A stretch of DNA of 53,743 bases from JAICIG01 sp035532215. Lineage in GTDB: Bacteria; Planctomycetota; Planctomycetia; Pirellulales; JAICIG01. Each line of letters opens with the position of its first letter. Positions within the stretch are counted from its first letter, which is position 1. The stretch lies in contig DATKRK010000439.1 in assembly GCA_035532215.1 (NCBI GenBank), positions 1 through 53,743 on the forward strand, read 5' to 3'. This document shows, piece by piece, positions 43,210 through 52,143 of this stretch. The notes beneath the pieces were generated by a model. It was not told where the DNA came from. It searched no databases and was given only the letters and a program-made list of their open reading frames with translations. Both the position numbers and the translations under genes were made by a program.

Positions 43210-44639
43210 TGAGCGCCGACCATGCCGCCGCAGCCGCAGCCTTCGTCGCCGACGAACCGCGCACCCATTGGCACGACGGCGCGCTGTGGTTCGTGCGCGC
43301 CAAACGCGACAAGGCCGCGCAAAGCTTGCCCGAGTGGGAGCTGCTGCGCGAGACGGCCTCGCAGATCAAAGGCCATACGATTTCGCAGCTCGCCGATTAC
43401 CTCGAACAGTTCGAGCGCAATGCCGTGCGGCTCGGCGCCCAGGTGCATTGGGCCCGCAACGCGGCGGAACACAACGAGATCGTGCTGGGCATCCTCGAGC
43501 GGCACGGCGTCAAGCGGCTCGTGAAGAGCAAGTCGATGCTGACCGAAGAGTGCCATCTGAACCCGTTTCTCGAGCAGCACGGCATCGCCGTCGTCGACAC
43601 CGACCTGGGCGAGCGGATCGTGCAACTGGCCGGCGAGGCCCCCAGCCACATCGTGCTGCCGGCAATCCACAAAAAGAAGGAAGACGTCGGCGAAATCTTC
43701 CACCGCCACCTGCACACCGCAGCCGGGGCCTCGGACCCGAAGTATCTGGCCGAAGCGGCGCGACAGCATCTGCGCGAGAAGTTCATGGAGGCCGACGCCG
43801 GGCTGACCGGCGTCAACTTCGCGATCGCCGAAACCGGCGGCTTCGTCGTTTGCACCAACGAAGGCAACGCCGACCTGGGCGTTTCGCTGCCGAAACTGCA
43901 CGTGGCCTCGATGGGCATCGAGAAGCTGATTCCGCGAGCCGCAGACCTGGGCGTCTTTCTCCGCCTGCTCGCGCGCTCGGCGACCGGGCAGCCGATCACC
44001 ACGTATTCATCGCACTTTCATGGGCCGCGGCCGGGCGGCGAGTTGCACATCGTGTTGGTCGACAACGGCCGCAGCGAGATTCTGGCCAGCGACGAATTTC
44101 GCCGCTCGCTGAATTGCATCCGCTGCGGGGCCTGCATGAACACCTGCCCGGTGTATCGCCGCAGCGGCGGACACAGCTATGGCACGACCGTGCCGGGGCC
44201 GATCGGTTCGATTCTGGCGCCGGCCCGCGACGCCGCGGCCCACGGCAGCCTGCCGTTCGCCTGCAGCCTCTGCGGTTCGTGTACCGACGTTTGTCCGGTC
44301 AAGATCGACCTGCACCATCAATTGCTCGCCTGGCGCAAGGAAATCGCCCATCGCGGCTTGCTGCCGCGTTCGAAGCGCTGGTCGATGAAATTGGCGAGCC
44401 TCGTGCTGGGCAATTCGCGGCTTTATACGCTTGCGGGCAAGCTGGCCCGGGCGATCGTGCCGCGGCTGCCGCGTTTCATGATTTACAACCGGCTCAACGC
44501 CTGGGGCCAGAAGCGCGAACTGCCGGTTTTTCCCCAGCAGAGTTTCCGCGAGCTTTACCGGCTGAGCCGGGAGCAAGGAAACGGCGAGCAGGTCGCCACG
44601 GATTTCACGGATGCCGCGGATGAAAGGCCGAAAGCATGA
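43209..44639 (+). CDS. lutB: Iron-sulphur lactate oxidation protein LutB
   Basis: A 476-aa iron-sulphur subunit of LutABC. An LUD-type domain fills about 60-290 (SMLTEECHLNPFLEQHGI, SHIVLPAIHKKKEDVG). Two 4Fe-4S motifs follow: CIRCGACMNTCPVY near 301 and CSLCGSCTDVCPVK near 355. The start overlaps the lutA stop (TGATG). The last 15 residues (ATDFTDAADERPKA) are encoded by a CACGGATTTCACGGATG-type repeat rather than by normal family sequence, so the C-terminus was probably extended by repeat DNA. The stop overlaps the lutC start. Confidence 0.93.
   Translation: MSADHAAAAAAFVADEPRTHWHDGALWFVRAKRDKAAQSLPEWELLRETASQIKGHTISQLADYLEQFERNAVRLGAQVHWARNAAEHNEIVLGILERHGVKRLVKSKSMLTEECHLNPFLEQHGIAVVDTDLGERIVQLAGEAPSHIVLPAIHKKKEDVGEIFHRHLHTAAGASDPKYLAEAARQHLREKFMEADAGLTGVNFAIAETGGFVVCTNEGNADLGVSLPKLHVASMGIEKLIPRAADLGVFLRLLARSATGQPITTYSSHFHGPRPGGELHIVLVDNGRSEILASDEFRRSLNCIRCGACMNTCPVYRRSGGHSYGTTVPGPIGSILAPARDAAAHGSLPFACSLCGSCTDVCPVKIDLHHQLLAWRKEIAHRGLLPRSKRWSMKLASLVLGNSRLYTLAGKLARAIVPRLPRFMIYNRLNAWGQKRELPVFPQQSFRELYRLSREQGNGEQVATDFTDAADERPKA
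44594..44623 (+). repeat. Dispersed repeat fragment inside the lutB 3' end
   Basis: GCCACGGATTTCACGGATGC followed by CGCGGATGAA matches the unit seen in the large palindrome 700 bp downstream (AGCCACGGATTGACACGGAT). It is in frame and encodes the final residues of LutB. This suggests a repeat unit was captured as coding sequence. Confidence 0.6.
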
Positions 44640-45235
44640 CGAGTAAAGTGGCCATTCTCGCGGCCATCCGCAAGCATCCGTTGCCGCCGCGACCGCTGCC
44701 CGAGCTGAACCAGGCTTGGATCGAATACCACGACCGACCGCGGCAGTTCGCCGAAATGCTGGAATCGGTCGGCGGGCATTGCAGATTCGTGGAAAATCGG
44801 GCGGCGATCGACGCCGCGCTCGATGAAGCGCCGGCCTATCGCGAAGCGAAGAAGATCGTCTCGCTGGCGGAAGGAATCGGCCGCGGCAACGTCGATTTGA
44901 ACGAGATCGCTGATCCGCATGATCTGGAGGATCTCGACTTTGCGATCCTGCCCGGCTGTTTCGCCGTCGCCGAGAATGGCGCCGTTTGGATGACCGACAT
45001 GGGCGTCAAGCACCGCGCCGTCGCGTTCATCGCACAACACCTGGCGTTAGTCTTGCCGGCGAACGAGATCGTCGACAACATGCACCAGGCTTACCAGCGG
45101 CTGGAGTTCGAACAATCCGGCTTCGGCGTTTTCATCTCGGGCCCTTCGAAAACGGCCGATATCGAGCAATCGCTCGTAATTGGCGCCCACGGCCCGCGCT
45201 CGCTCACGGTATTTTGCGTGCAATCGCCGCATTGA
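44636..45235 (+). CDS. lutC: Lactate utilisation protein LutC
   Basis: A 199-aa LUD-domain protein, third subunit of the lactate oxidation complex. The family ending GPSKTADIEQSLVIGAHGPR is intact, as are LPGCFAVAENGAVWMTD and RAVAFIAQHLALVLPANEIV. The ATG overlaps the lutB stop as ATGA. No lactate permease or GntR-type lutR regulator is seen next to the operon. A nested palindrome separates it from the convergent gene downstream. Confidence 0.92.
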   Translation: MTSKVAILAAIRKHPLPPRPLPELNQAWIEYHDRPRQFAEMLESVGGHCRFVENRAAIDAALDEAPAYREAKKIVSLAEGIGRGNVDLNEIADPHDLEDLDFAILPGCFAVAENGAVWMTDMGVKHRAVAFIAQHLALVLPANEIVDNMHQAYQRLEFEQSGFGVFISGPSKTADIEQSLVIGAHGPRSLTVFCVQSPH

Positions 45236-45268
45236 GATCGTCCCGCAGCGCTGCCAAACGGGGGCTAG

Positions 45269-45429
45269 CCACAGAGTCCACGGAGATCACGGAGTTTCAT
45301 CAGATCACGTAAGATTTGCAGCCACGGATTGACACGGATTTTCACCGATAAAAAAACAATCCGTGTCCGATCCGTGCAAATCCGTGGCTCGTTTGTTCTT
45401 CCTCTCCGTGCTCTCCGCGGACTCTGTGG
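45269..45429. repeat. Nested palindromic repeat between convergent genes
   Basis: The outer arms are CCACAGAGTCCACGGAGA (from 45269) and TCTCCGCGGACTCTGTGG (to 45429). The inner arms are AGCCACGGATTGACACGGAT (from 45320) and the mirrored ATCCGTGTCCGATCCGTGC to AAATCCGTGGCT (to 45389). The loop carries an A-run. It lies between lutC and the gene ending at 45458, where it can end both transcripts. It has the form of widespread short dispersed repeats. Confidence 0.8.
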
Positions 45430-45457
45430 TTCCCTCTTTGGCGGACCGCGATGACAT

Positions 45458-48400
45458 CTATTTCTTCTGCTTCGCCGCGGCTCGCCAGGCGTCGAGTAAT
45501 TGCTCCAATTCGATCTGGCGGGGCTGCGTTTGCAGGACAATGAGATAGCCGGCCGGTTCGTATTCCATGAGGCCCGGTCCGCCGGCGTCGTCCCAACTGC
45601 GCGGCGCCAATTCGCTCTTGATGCGCTCGATGAGCGCATCGGCCGTTTGCTCCTCGCCGATGAGCGTCGCGACTGGATAAAACTCGACTTCCAGCCGTTC
45701 GCCCACCGCCTCGGGCGTGCTGATCATGAGCTGCTTTGCACCCGCGATGCGATAGCTGAGGTGCAGCGGCTCCAACAGCGACTTGAGCGTCTCGGCCAAC
45801 GGCTGCTCGGCCACAGTCAACTGGGCCGGAGTGGCGGGCGACGCGCCCGCGCCCGATAACGCTAATCCGTCGAACGCGATTTTCGCCTTGACCGCCTTGC
45901 CCAGGTGGTCGGCGATTTGCGAAAGCGCCACGGGCTGCCTGAAATTCGCCGTAACCGGGGCGGCGAGCAGCGATTTTGCGGAAGCGTACCGGGTCGCGAG
46001 CGAGCGCGGGCCGCTCGCCGATTTGCCCGACGGCGATTTGCCAGCCGCCAGTCGCAACTTGTCGAGAAACTCCGACGTCTGATCGGCGATCGTACGAGTC
46101 TGCTCGATACTCAACTTGCCGTCCGAAGCTTTGATCGTGCCGGAACCGCCCGCCGATTGCCACGAAGTCGGCTCGACAAAACGCTCGACCAGCTTCGCCA
46201 AATCCTCGGCCGATCGCTCGCCGGAGATCAGATCGGCGACGTGCAGGCGAACGGTCTCCAACTTCTGTTCTCGTCGATCGGGGTTCGTCACCAGAACCTG
46301 GCCGTCGACGACTACGTACTCCAGGCCTCGCTCCGCAACGACCGCGGCGAGGGCGCCGCCGACGGTCGTATCGCTCAATTGCAACGATATCTTGGCAGCG
46401 GGACTGACGCCGGCCTGGGCCAGAGCCTCGGCATCGATCATGATCGGCACGGTGCTCAGTTGCGACAGCAATGCCAACGCTTCGTCGAGCGGCGTGTTTT
46501 CGAACTGAAGGCCCGGCAACGGATCGTCGAGCCGCGCCGTTACGTCAATCCCCGGCGCGCTGGCGCGGTGCGGACGCTCGGCGGCGGGCGCCGCCTCCGT
46601 TTCGTGGGGCGATTTCAGGGGCATTTCGAGCTTGGGCTTGTTGCTCGCAAATTGCGTGGCGTCGGCGGCGGGCAGCTTCTCGCCGCCACGAATCGTGGCC
46701 ATCGCCTCCAACACGCTTGTGTCGATGTCTTTCGATAAGAACCGCACCGAACCGTCGGCCATGCCGACGAACATGCCCTCGGGCTGACCGCTGCCGAAAC
46801 CGTCGGGGCCGTTGATATAGGGCTTTTGCGTCAAAGGCCGCACCGTGGCGTCGCCCCCCGACGCCCAAGCGCCAAGGCGGCTCTGCACGCCCATCAGCGC
46901 GATCGTGTTCGAGGCGCCGTCGCTGAACTCGGCCGGCGATATCCGCCGTCGAAAACCGAACGCTCCGGCTCGGGAATCGTCGACTTCCAACGAGCCGGCG
47001 TCGGGCCCGATTCCCGCCAGGCCGACGTAGTGCGTCACCGGAAAGCCGGCTTTCGTGTGACTGAGGCCGAGCGCCGGGTTGATGACGGGGTCCAGCGGCC
47101 GGCGAGTGACGCGGCCGTTGGCCGCGTCGTTCCAGGAGCGGGCGAAGTTCAATTCGCCGTGCCAGTCGAGCCGGTCGTAGTACGGCAACAGCGTGGCGAT
47201 CCAACTCAGCCGCGTCTCGGGCGGCAGCAACGACGCATCGGCGGCGCCGAAGGGCAACGCGCCTTCGACCTTGTCGTAGCCCGACAGGCCCAGCAAAAGT
47301 TGCCGCTGGTTGGCTTCGTCCAGCGTCCGCGCGGCGGCCAGCCGGCTCGCTTCCAGATCGGGCACGCTGGCCAAGGCCGCCACGGCCAGGTTCGGCAAGT
47401 CGCCCTGCCACGGAGTGCGCGCCCAAACCAGCGAGCCCTCCACGCCCGATTCGCGCCGACCGAGCGCCTCGCGCCCGGCGGCCAGCAATTGCTTCAGCCG
47501 GCTGGCATCGGCGGTCGTGATTTGGCCGGCCAGCAGCTTCTTGGTTAGCCCGTCGACTTCGCCGGCCAGCGTGCTTTCCATCGCTTCGAGCAAGCGATCG
47601 AGCGATTCGCGGACCTGCTCGGCCGCCGTTTCCGATTCGCAAGCCAGCCGCAACTCGGCTTCGAGCGAATCGCCCAAGCCCAGTTCCAACCCCAGCGCGG
47701 CGGGCGAGTCGCGGACCACGCGCCAGTCGTCTTTCGAGACTTGCCACACATCGACCAGCGGCAGCCATTCGGGCATCGCCTTGGCCTTGCGCAGCGCTTC
47801 CAGCGAGACGGCCGCGACCGCCTGCCGGCGAAAATCAAGTCGGTCGAGCAGGCGTTCGAAGTCCGCGTTTTCCAAATGCTCGTCGCTACGGTCGGCCAGT
47901 TGCCTGAGCAACGCTTCAGGACCAGTCACGATCGTCGCTGGGTGTACCAGCGCGAAGGGATGCGGCCAGGCGTCGCCGGGCGCCGGATGCACTGCCGCCC
48001 CGGCGAACTTCCAATCCAGCGCATCGCTATCGCCGAGCGTCGGGCGGTTCTTGCTTGCCGCCGGCTCCAACTCGACGACCGCCACGCCCGCTTGCAGCCA
48101 GCGCTCGCCGGGCGATTGCCCGGCTTTCGTCGTGACCCACGTCAAACGCCTGATCTGTTCCGGCGGCAGATTGAAGCCGACGCAGAGCGGTTCGACCCCT
48201 CGCTGCCAAATGGCGCCAAGATGCCGAAACACGGCGACGGCGGCCGGCCGCTGGCTCAAGTCGTTCAGACGCAGGCTGACCAGGCCTTGTGCGCCCGCGG
48301 GAACGAAGCGGCGATCGAGTTTGATCGCCGCCGGCTTGTCCGGCTCGGGCTTGGCGGGCGGCTTAGGTTCGGCATCGGCCGTCGGCGTCTCGATCTTCGC

Positions 48401-48880
48401 CGCCGCGGCGAGAGGCGCCAGTTCGGCTTGCGGCAAGCGGCTCGACCACAGCCACGAAACCAGCGCTGCGCAGACGGCCAACGTCGGCAGACCGGCCCAC
48501 AAGGTCCATTTCAGCCATGCCGCACTGCCGGGCATGGCCAGGAAGCGACCGGGCGCTTGCTCGCGCCCGACGCCGGCCATCTCGGTTTCGCGGGCGGCGC
48601 CTCGCGTCTTGCCGCCGCTGGGGATCTCGTCCTTCCAGCGGCCCAAGCCCGCCAATTCGCCGCTCGAAGGGCTCGCACTCGGCTGGCTTGCGCTCGCCTG
48701 GCTGCCCGAGAGCGCCGACGAACTCACGGAAGATTCATCGCCGGGCTCCCAGCCTTCGGGAGGCAGCACCTGCACCATGCTGCCGCACTTCGGGCAGGCC
48801 AGAATCTGCCCGATGGCCGCCGCATCGCGGACCTTGAGGCGCGCGCGGCAAGTGGTGCAGTGAATGGAAAAGAGCGACAC
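45458..48880 (-). CDS. Zinc-ribbon, single-pass membrane protein with DUF1559-like and STN-like regions
   Basis: A 1140-aa protein of unknown function. An N-terminal zinc ribbon has CxxC pairs at 8/11 and 29/32, followed by a Ser/Ala-rich linker. One transmembrane helix lies at about 123-147 (WTLWAGLPTLAVCAALVSWL). The extracytoplasmic part starts FVPAGAQGLVSLRLNDLSQR. The region of about 540-720 resembles a DUF1559 C-terminal domain (EFSDGASNTIALMGVQSRLG, then GMFVGMADGSVRFLS). From about 785 there are two STN/secretin-N-like segments (LQFENTPLDEALALLSQLST; VNFRQPVALSQIAD-like). It follows the pseudokinase gene by 3 bp and shares the layout of cytoplasmic module, helix, GAQ domain and STN-like end. 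No pseudopilin signal is present. Confidence 0.75.
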   Translation of the reverse strand: MSLFSIHCTTCRARLKVRDAAAIGQILACPKCGSMVQVLPPEGWEPGDESSVSSSALSGSQASASQPSASPSSGELAGLGRWKDEIPSGGKTRGAARETEMAGVGREQAPGRFLAMPGSAAWLKWTLWAGLPTLAVCAALVSWLWSSRLPQAELAPLAAAAKIETPTADAEPKPPAKPEPDKPAAIKLDRRFVPAGAQGLVSLRLNDLSQRPAAVAVFRHLGAIWQRGVEPLCVGFNLPPEQIRRLTWVTTKAGQSPGERWLQAGVAVVELEPAASKNRPTLGDSDALDWKFAGAAVHPAPGDAWPHPFALVHPATIVTGPEALLRQLADRSDEHLENADFERLLDRLDFRRQAVAAVSLEALRKAKAMPEWLPLVDVWQVSKDDWRVVRDSPAALGLELGLGDSLEAELRLACESETAAEQVRESLDRLLEAMESTLAGEVDGLTKKLLAGQITTADASRLKQLLAAGREALGRRESGVEGSLVWARTPWQGDLPNLAVAALASVPDLEASRLAAARTLDEANQRQLLLGLSGYDKVEGALPFGAADASLLPPETRLSWIATLLPYYDRLDWHGELNFARSWNDAANGRVTRRPLDPVINPALGLSHTKAGFPVTHYVGLAGIGPDAGSLEVDDSRAGAFGFRRRISPAEFSDGASNTIALMGVQSRLGAWASGGDATVRPLTQKPYINGPDGFGSGQPEGMFVGMADGSVRFLSKDIDTSVLEAMATIRGGEKLPAADATQFASNKPKLEMPLKSPHETEAAPAAERPHRASAPGIDVTARLDDPLPGLQFENTPLDEALALLSQLSTVPIMIDAEALAQAGVSPAAKISLQLSDTTVGGALAAVVAERGLEYVVVDGQVLVTNPDRREQKLETVRLHVADLISGERSAEDLAKLVERFVEPTSWQSAGGSGTIKASDGKLSIEQTRTIADQTSEFLDKLRLAAGKSPSGKSASGPRSLATRYASAKSLLAAPVTANFRQPVALSQIADHLGKAVKAKIAFDGLALSGAGASPATPAQLTVAEQPLAETLKSLLEPLHLSYRIAGAKQLMISTPEAVGERLEVEFYPVATLIGEEQTADALIERIKSELAPRSWDDAGGPGLMEYEPAGYLIVLQTQPRQIELEQLLDAWRAAAKQKK

Positions 48881-48883
48881 GGC

Positions 48884-51800
48884 TTATTTCTTGATTTCGA
48901 GTTCGGGCGGAAGTTGATCGCCGCGTTTTTCGACCCCGGCGCGAGTGGTCACCTGCAACACCTCGCCCCCGCCTGCTTTGGGCTTGATTACGTAGACCAA
49001 CTTGCCAGCCGGATTGGCCAGCACCATGATCTTACGCAAGATGCCGCCCGCGGGTTGGTCGCGTTCGTCGAGACCGAACGACTGGTTCTTGGTGATGCCT
49101 TCCTGCTGCAAGTCGCCGCCCAGGATCTCGATCTCGATTCCCAGATCGTCGCCCAGCATCTGGAGCGACATTTCCAGCGTATTGCGGGGAAAGGATAGCG
49201 AGGTTTTCGTCTGCAGTTTCTCGGCGATCGTCTGGGGCGGTTTTGGCGGTTGCGCGGCGACCGCAGCCGCCGCTCTTCCGCCGGAACCCGAGTTTTCCAA
49301 CAAGGCCAGATGCGCGCCGAGCGCCAGATTGTGTGCGGCGACGGCCGGCAGATAGGCGCGCAGCACTGCCTGCTTGCCGTCGACGCCGGCGCGAGCGTAT
49401 TTGTCGAGCAATTCGAGTTGATCCTTGTAGTCCCAGAGCACCGGCTTGCTGTAGTCCGAGAGGGCCAGATCGCGCACATACTCGCTGACCTGCCTGGGGA
49501 GCCGGCCGATGCGGTCGCGAAATTCCTGCACGACGACGCTCGCCGGCTTGCCGATGTAGCTATTGTAGACTCGAAATTCGACGAATAAGTCGTCGGTCAG
49601 GTGAAAACTCAGCTCCGCCGCCTTGGGCAGTTCCAGTATCCCGTCGCTGTTTTCCATGACCAAGAACGCATCGAGCGGTCCTTGCAGCTTGGCGCCTTGC
49701 TCGGTGAACAGTGCTTTGGCCCCCGAAAAGGTGAAGTTGGGGGCGAACAGCAGCGTGCAGTGCCGGGCGGCGTCGCTCGTTTCCACGAGCGACTCGATCT
49801 CGCGGCGCAAGGCCGGCGGCTGCCCGTTCGACTGGGCTATTTCGCGCATTTCGTCGGGCGGCGCGATCACCAGCGTCTGCTGCTTGCCGGTTTCGGGCAA
49901 GTAGTAGGCGGTGTTCTTGTTGACCCAGATCGTCTCCTGCTCGACTTGCTCGGCCTGCGGATTCCCCCAGGCGGCGAGCAATTCGTCGCGAGACACTTCG
50001 GCGATCGTCCGCACGACCAGCGCCACGCGCGGCGGCCCCGGAGTGTCGTCGAGCAGGCCGACGACCGCCGATTCGATGTTATCGAGGCCGGTTCCGGCCG
50101 CTTTCGGCAAATCGGCGGTCAACCAGCCGCTGAGCGTGCCGAGCGTGCGCGGATCGCTCAGTTTTTCCCACTCGGGGTGTGCGGCGAGTTCGGCCGGCCT
50201 CAACGCCAAAATCGCCTGAGCGCCGGGCGCCAGGTAAGCCAAGTTCAGCGGCTCGGCGGCCGTCGGCGATTGCCAGATCGGCGGGCCGATGCTCTGAATC
50301 GGCTCGGGCGTTCCGTCCTCAGCGGCGGCGGCCTTTTGAGCGACCTTCGCATCGAGAAGTTCCGGCGGCGTGAGTCCGCTGGCGGCGCCGCCCCCTGGAT
50401 TCGCCGCCGGAGCGCCGCCGTCTTTCGCCGGCGCCAGTTGCTCTTGGCTTTGCATCATCGCCGCGACCGCCCCGAGGACCAACAGCGCCCCAATGCCGAG
50501 GCTGCCGAACAAGGCGAGCGAAGAGCCGCGCGACTTCTTGACGCGTGCCGTAGCCGATGAAACGCTGCCGTTTGCGGCAGAAAAGGCCGGCGCCGGCTGC
50601 ACTGCGGGAAAACTCGCCGCGGGCGCCATCACGGGCGCGGCCATCGTGGGGGCAGCGATCGTGAGGACTGCGGCGAACGCTGGCGTTACGGCCGCTGGCC
50701 GAGCCAATGTCGCAACACCTGCGGCGGCGGGAGTCATCGCCGGTCCGCCGTTGCTGGGGCCTGCGGCAGGCGCTGCCGGCGCGGCGGCGGCGGGCACAAC
50801 CGCTCTGGCGCTCGCCGCAGACGCCTGTTGATTGACCCACAATTCATACGCTTGGGCGCCGGGATGCGGCGTCGTTTCGCTCTTGGCCTCCGGCGGAGCG
50901 TAGGGCGCCAGAGCCTGAACCAATGCAGCCGCCTCTTGATACCGCTGATCCGGGTTCTTGTTCAACATGTACGTCAGCACTTGCACCAACGCCGGAGGCG
51001 CCAAACCTTGCAGCTTGTCGAGCGCGGGCGGCTCGGACGCGTGTTTCGCGATCTTTTTCGCCCGATCGCCCCCGAAGAGCGGCTGCCCGGAGAGCAATTG
51101 ATAGAGCGTGCAGCCCAGGCTATAGACGTCGCTGCGGGCGTCGGCAGCGCGGCCGTCTTGAGACAACTCGGGGGCCAAGTAATCCGCCTGAGCGTCGATG
51201 GCCGCCTGCGGCGGCGCCAACGGGTCTTGGGCCAGCGGAAAGCCAACCACCTTCACCCGACCGTATTCGGCCAACCACAGATTCGCGGGCCGAATCTGGC
51301 CGTGGGCTTGCTTCAGGGCGTGCAGGCTTTCCAAGCCCTGCGTGGCCTCTCGCACAATGCGGCAAGCCTCGTTCGCCGGCAACTTGCCTTGCACGGCCAA
51401 CCGTTCGGCGACCGATTCTCCGTGGAGGTCTTCCAACGCGACGAATTGATAGGCGCCCAGATCGGTCCAATGATAGCAGCGGGTCAAATGCGGTTGCCGA
51501 GCGCTAGCCGCCACGGCGGTCGCCGCCTGCGAGGCCAAACGCGACATGGCGGCCGGATCTTGCAGCCCTGGTCCGGAGAGAAAGCTCAAGCACACGGGAA
51601 ATCGCGTCGCGACGTGCCGCGCTCGAAACAAACCGGCAAGGCGGCCGCCGTCCAAGCGATCGAAAACGAGGTAGTCGCCGTAGATAAAAGGGCCGGCCCG
51701 TCCGGCCAGCAAAACTTTGGCCTGATAACGGCTGATGGCGCCATTGCCGACCAACGCCTTGGCAAGCTTTTCGACGTCCGCATCGGCCGGCGGTCCGCCT

Positions 51801-51901
51801 TTGGCCCGAGCATAGGCCTCGGCCAGTTTGCGGCTTTGCTCGGCCGAAAGCGCCTGGCTCTCGACGGCCAACCTCCAGAATTCAGCAACCGAAACGCTCA
51901 T
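48884..51901 (-). CDS. Membrane-bound pseudokinase with extracytoplasmic domain
   Basis: A 1005-aa protein. The N-terminal 60-340 residues follow a Ser/Thr kinase fold: SDVYSLGCTLYQLLSGQPLF, the APE-like YLAPELS, and a C-terminal NPDQRYQEAAALVQAL. The catalytic residues are missing. The usual HRDxKxxN reads HGQIRPAN near 200, and DFG reads GFP near 218, and no VAIK lysine is evident (RFPVCLSFL). It should therefore be an inactive pseudokinase. An Ala/Pro linker is followed by a transmembrane helix at about 460-482 (LALFGSLGIGALLVLGAVAA), an extracytoplasmic part beginning YLAPGAQAILALRPAELAAH, and an STN-like end. The ATG at 51901 begins MSVSVAEFWRL; the frame upstream to 52009 is unlikely. 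It is the first gene of a two-gene unit. Confidence 0.82.
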   Translation of the reverse strand: MSVSVAEFWRLAVESQALSAEQSRKLAEAYARAKGGPPADADVEKLAKALVGNGAISRYQAKVLLAGRAGPFIYGDYLVFDRLDGGRLAGLFRARHVATRFPVCLSFLSGPGLQDPAAMSRLASQAATAVAASARQPHLTRCYHWTDLGAYQFVALEDLHGESVAERLAVQGKLPANEACRIVREATQGLESLHALKQAHGQIRPANLWLAEYGRVKVVGFPLAQDPLAPPQAAIDAQADYLAPELSQDGRAADARSDVYSLGCTLYQLLSGQPLFGGDRAKKIAKHASEPPALDKLQGLAPPALVQVLTYMLNKNPDQRYQEAAALVQALAPYAPPEAKSETTPHPGAQAYELWVNQQASAASARAVVPAAAAPAAPAAGPSNGGPAMTPAAAGVATLARPAAVTPAFAAVLTIAAPTMAAPVMAPAASFPAVQPAPAFSAANGSVSSATARVKKSRGSSLALFGSLGIGALLVLGAVAAMMQSQEQLAPAKDGGAPAANPGGGAASGLTPPELLDAKVAQKAAAAEDGTPEPIQSIGPPIWQSPTAAEPLNLAYLAPGAQAILALRPAELAAHPEWEKLSDPRTLGTLSGWLTADLPKAAGTGLDNIESAVVGLLDDTPGPPRVALVVRTIAEVSRDELLAAWGNPQAEQVEQETIWVNKNTAYYLPETGKQQTLVIAPPDEMREIAQSNGQPPALRREIESLVETSDAARHCTLLFAPNFTFSGAKALFTEQGAKLQGPLDAFLVMENSDGILELPKAAELSFHLTDDLFVEFRVYNSYIGKPASVVVQEFRDRIGRLPRQVSEYVRDLALSDYSKPVLWDYKDQLELLDKYARAGVDGKQAVLRAYLPAVAAHNLALGAHLALLENSGSGGRAAAAVAAQPPKPPQTIAEKLQTKTSLSFPRNTLEMSLQMLGDDLGIEIEILGGDLQQEGITKNQSFGLDERDQPAGGILRKIMVLANPAGKLVYVIKPKAGGGEVLQVTTRAGVEKRGDQLPPELEIKK

Positions 51902-52143
51902 AGATCTCGTCACGGCCGCGAAGCCGCTTCCCCGTTCTTGCGCAACTCCTCTAATCCGAAGGCTTTTCAAACATAATTCAATGTACCGCGCTGGGGCCGC
52001 CCCTTGCAAAGCAAAACAAACCGACGCCTGATAAGTATGCGCGGAGGCCGAACAAAGCTAATCTTGTTCGAGAAGCACGATCGCTGAGTTAGCCCGCCGT
52101 AGGCTTTCTTGAGCCTATTCCGCCTGAGGGATATGATTCCGAC

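Noticed and set aside
47310..48863. A 517-codon Ser-rich plus-strand frame
   Set aside because: Antisense of the zinc-ribbon protein; Ser-rich composition is the expected reverse reading of its codons.
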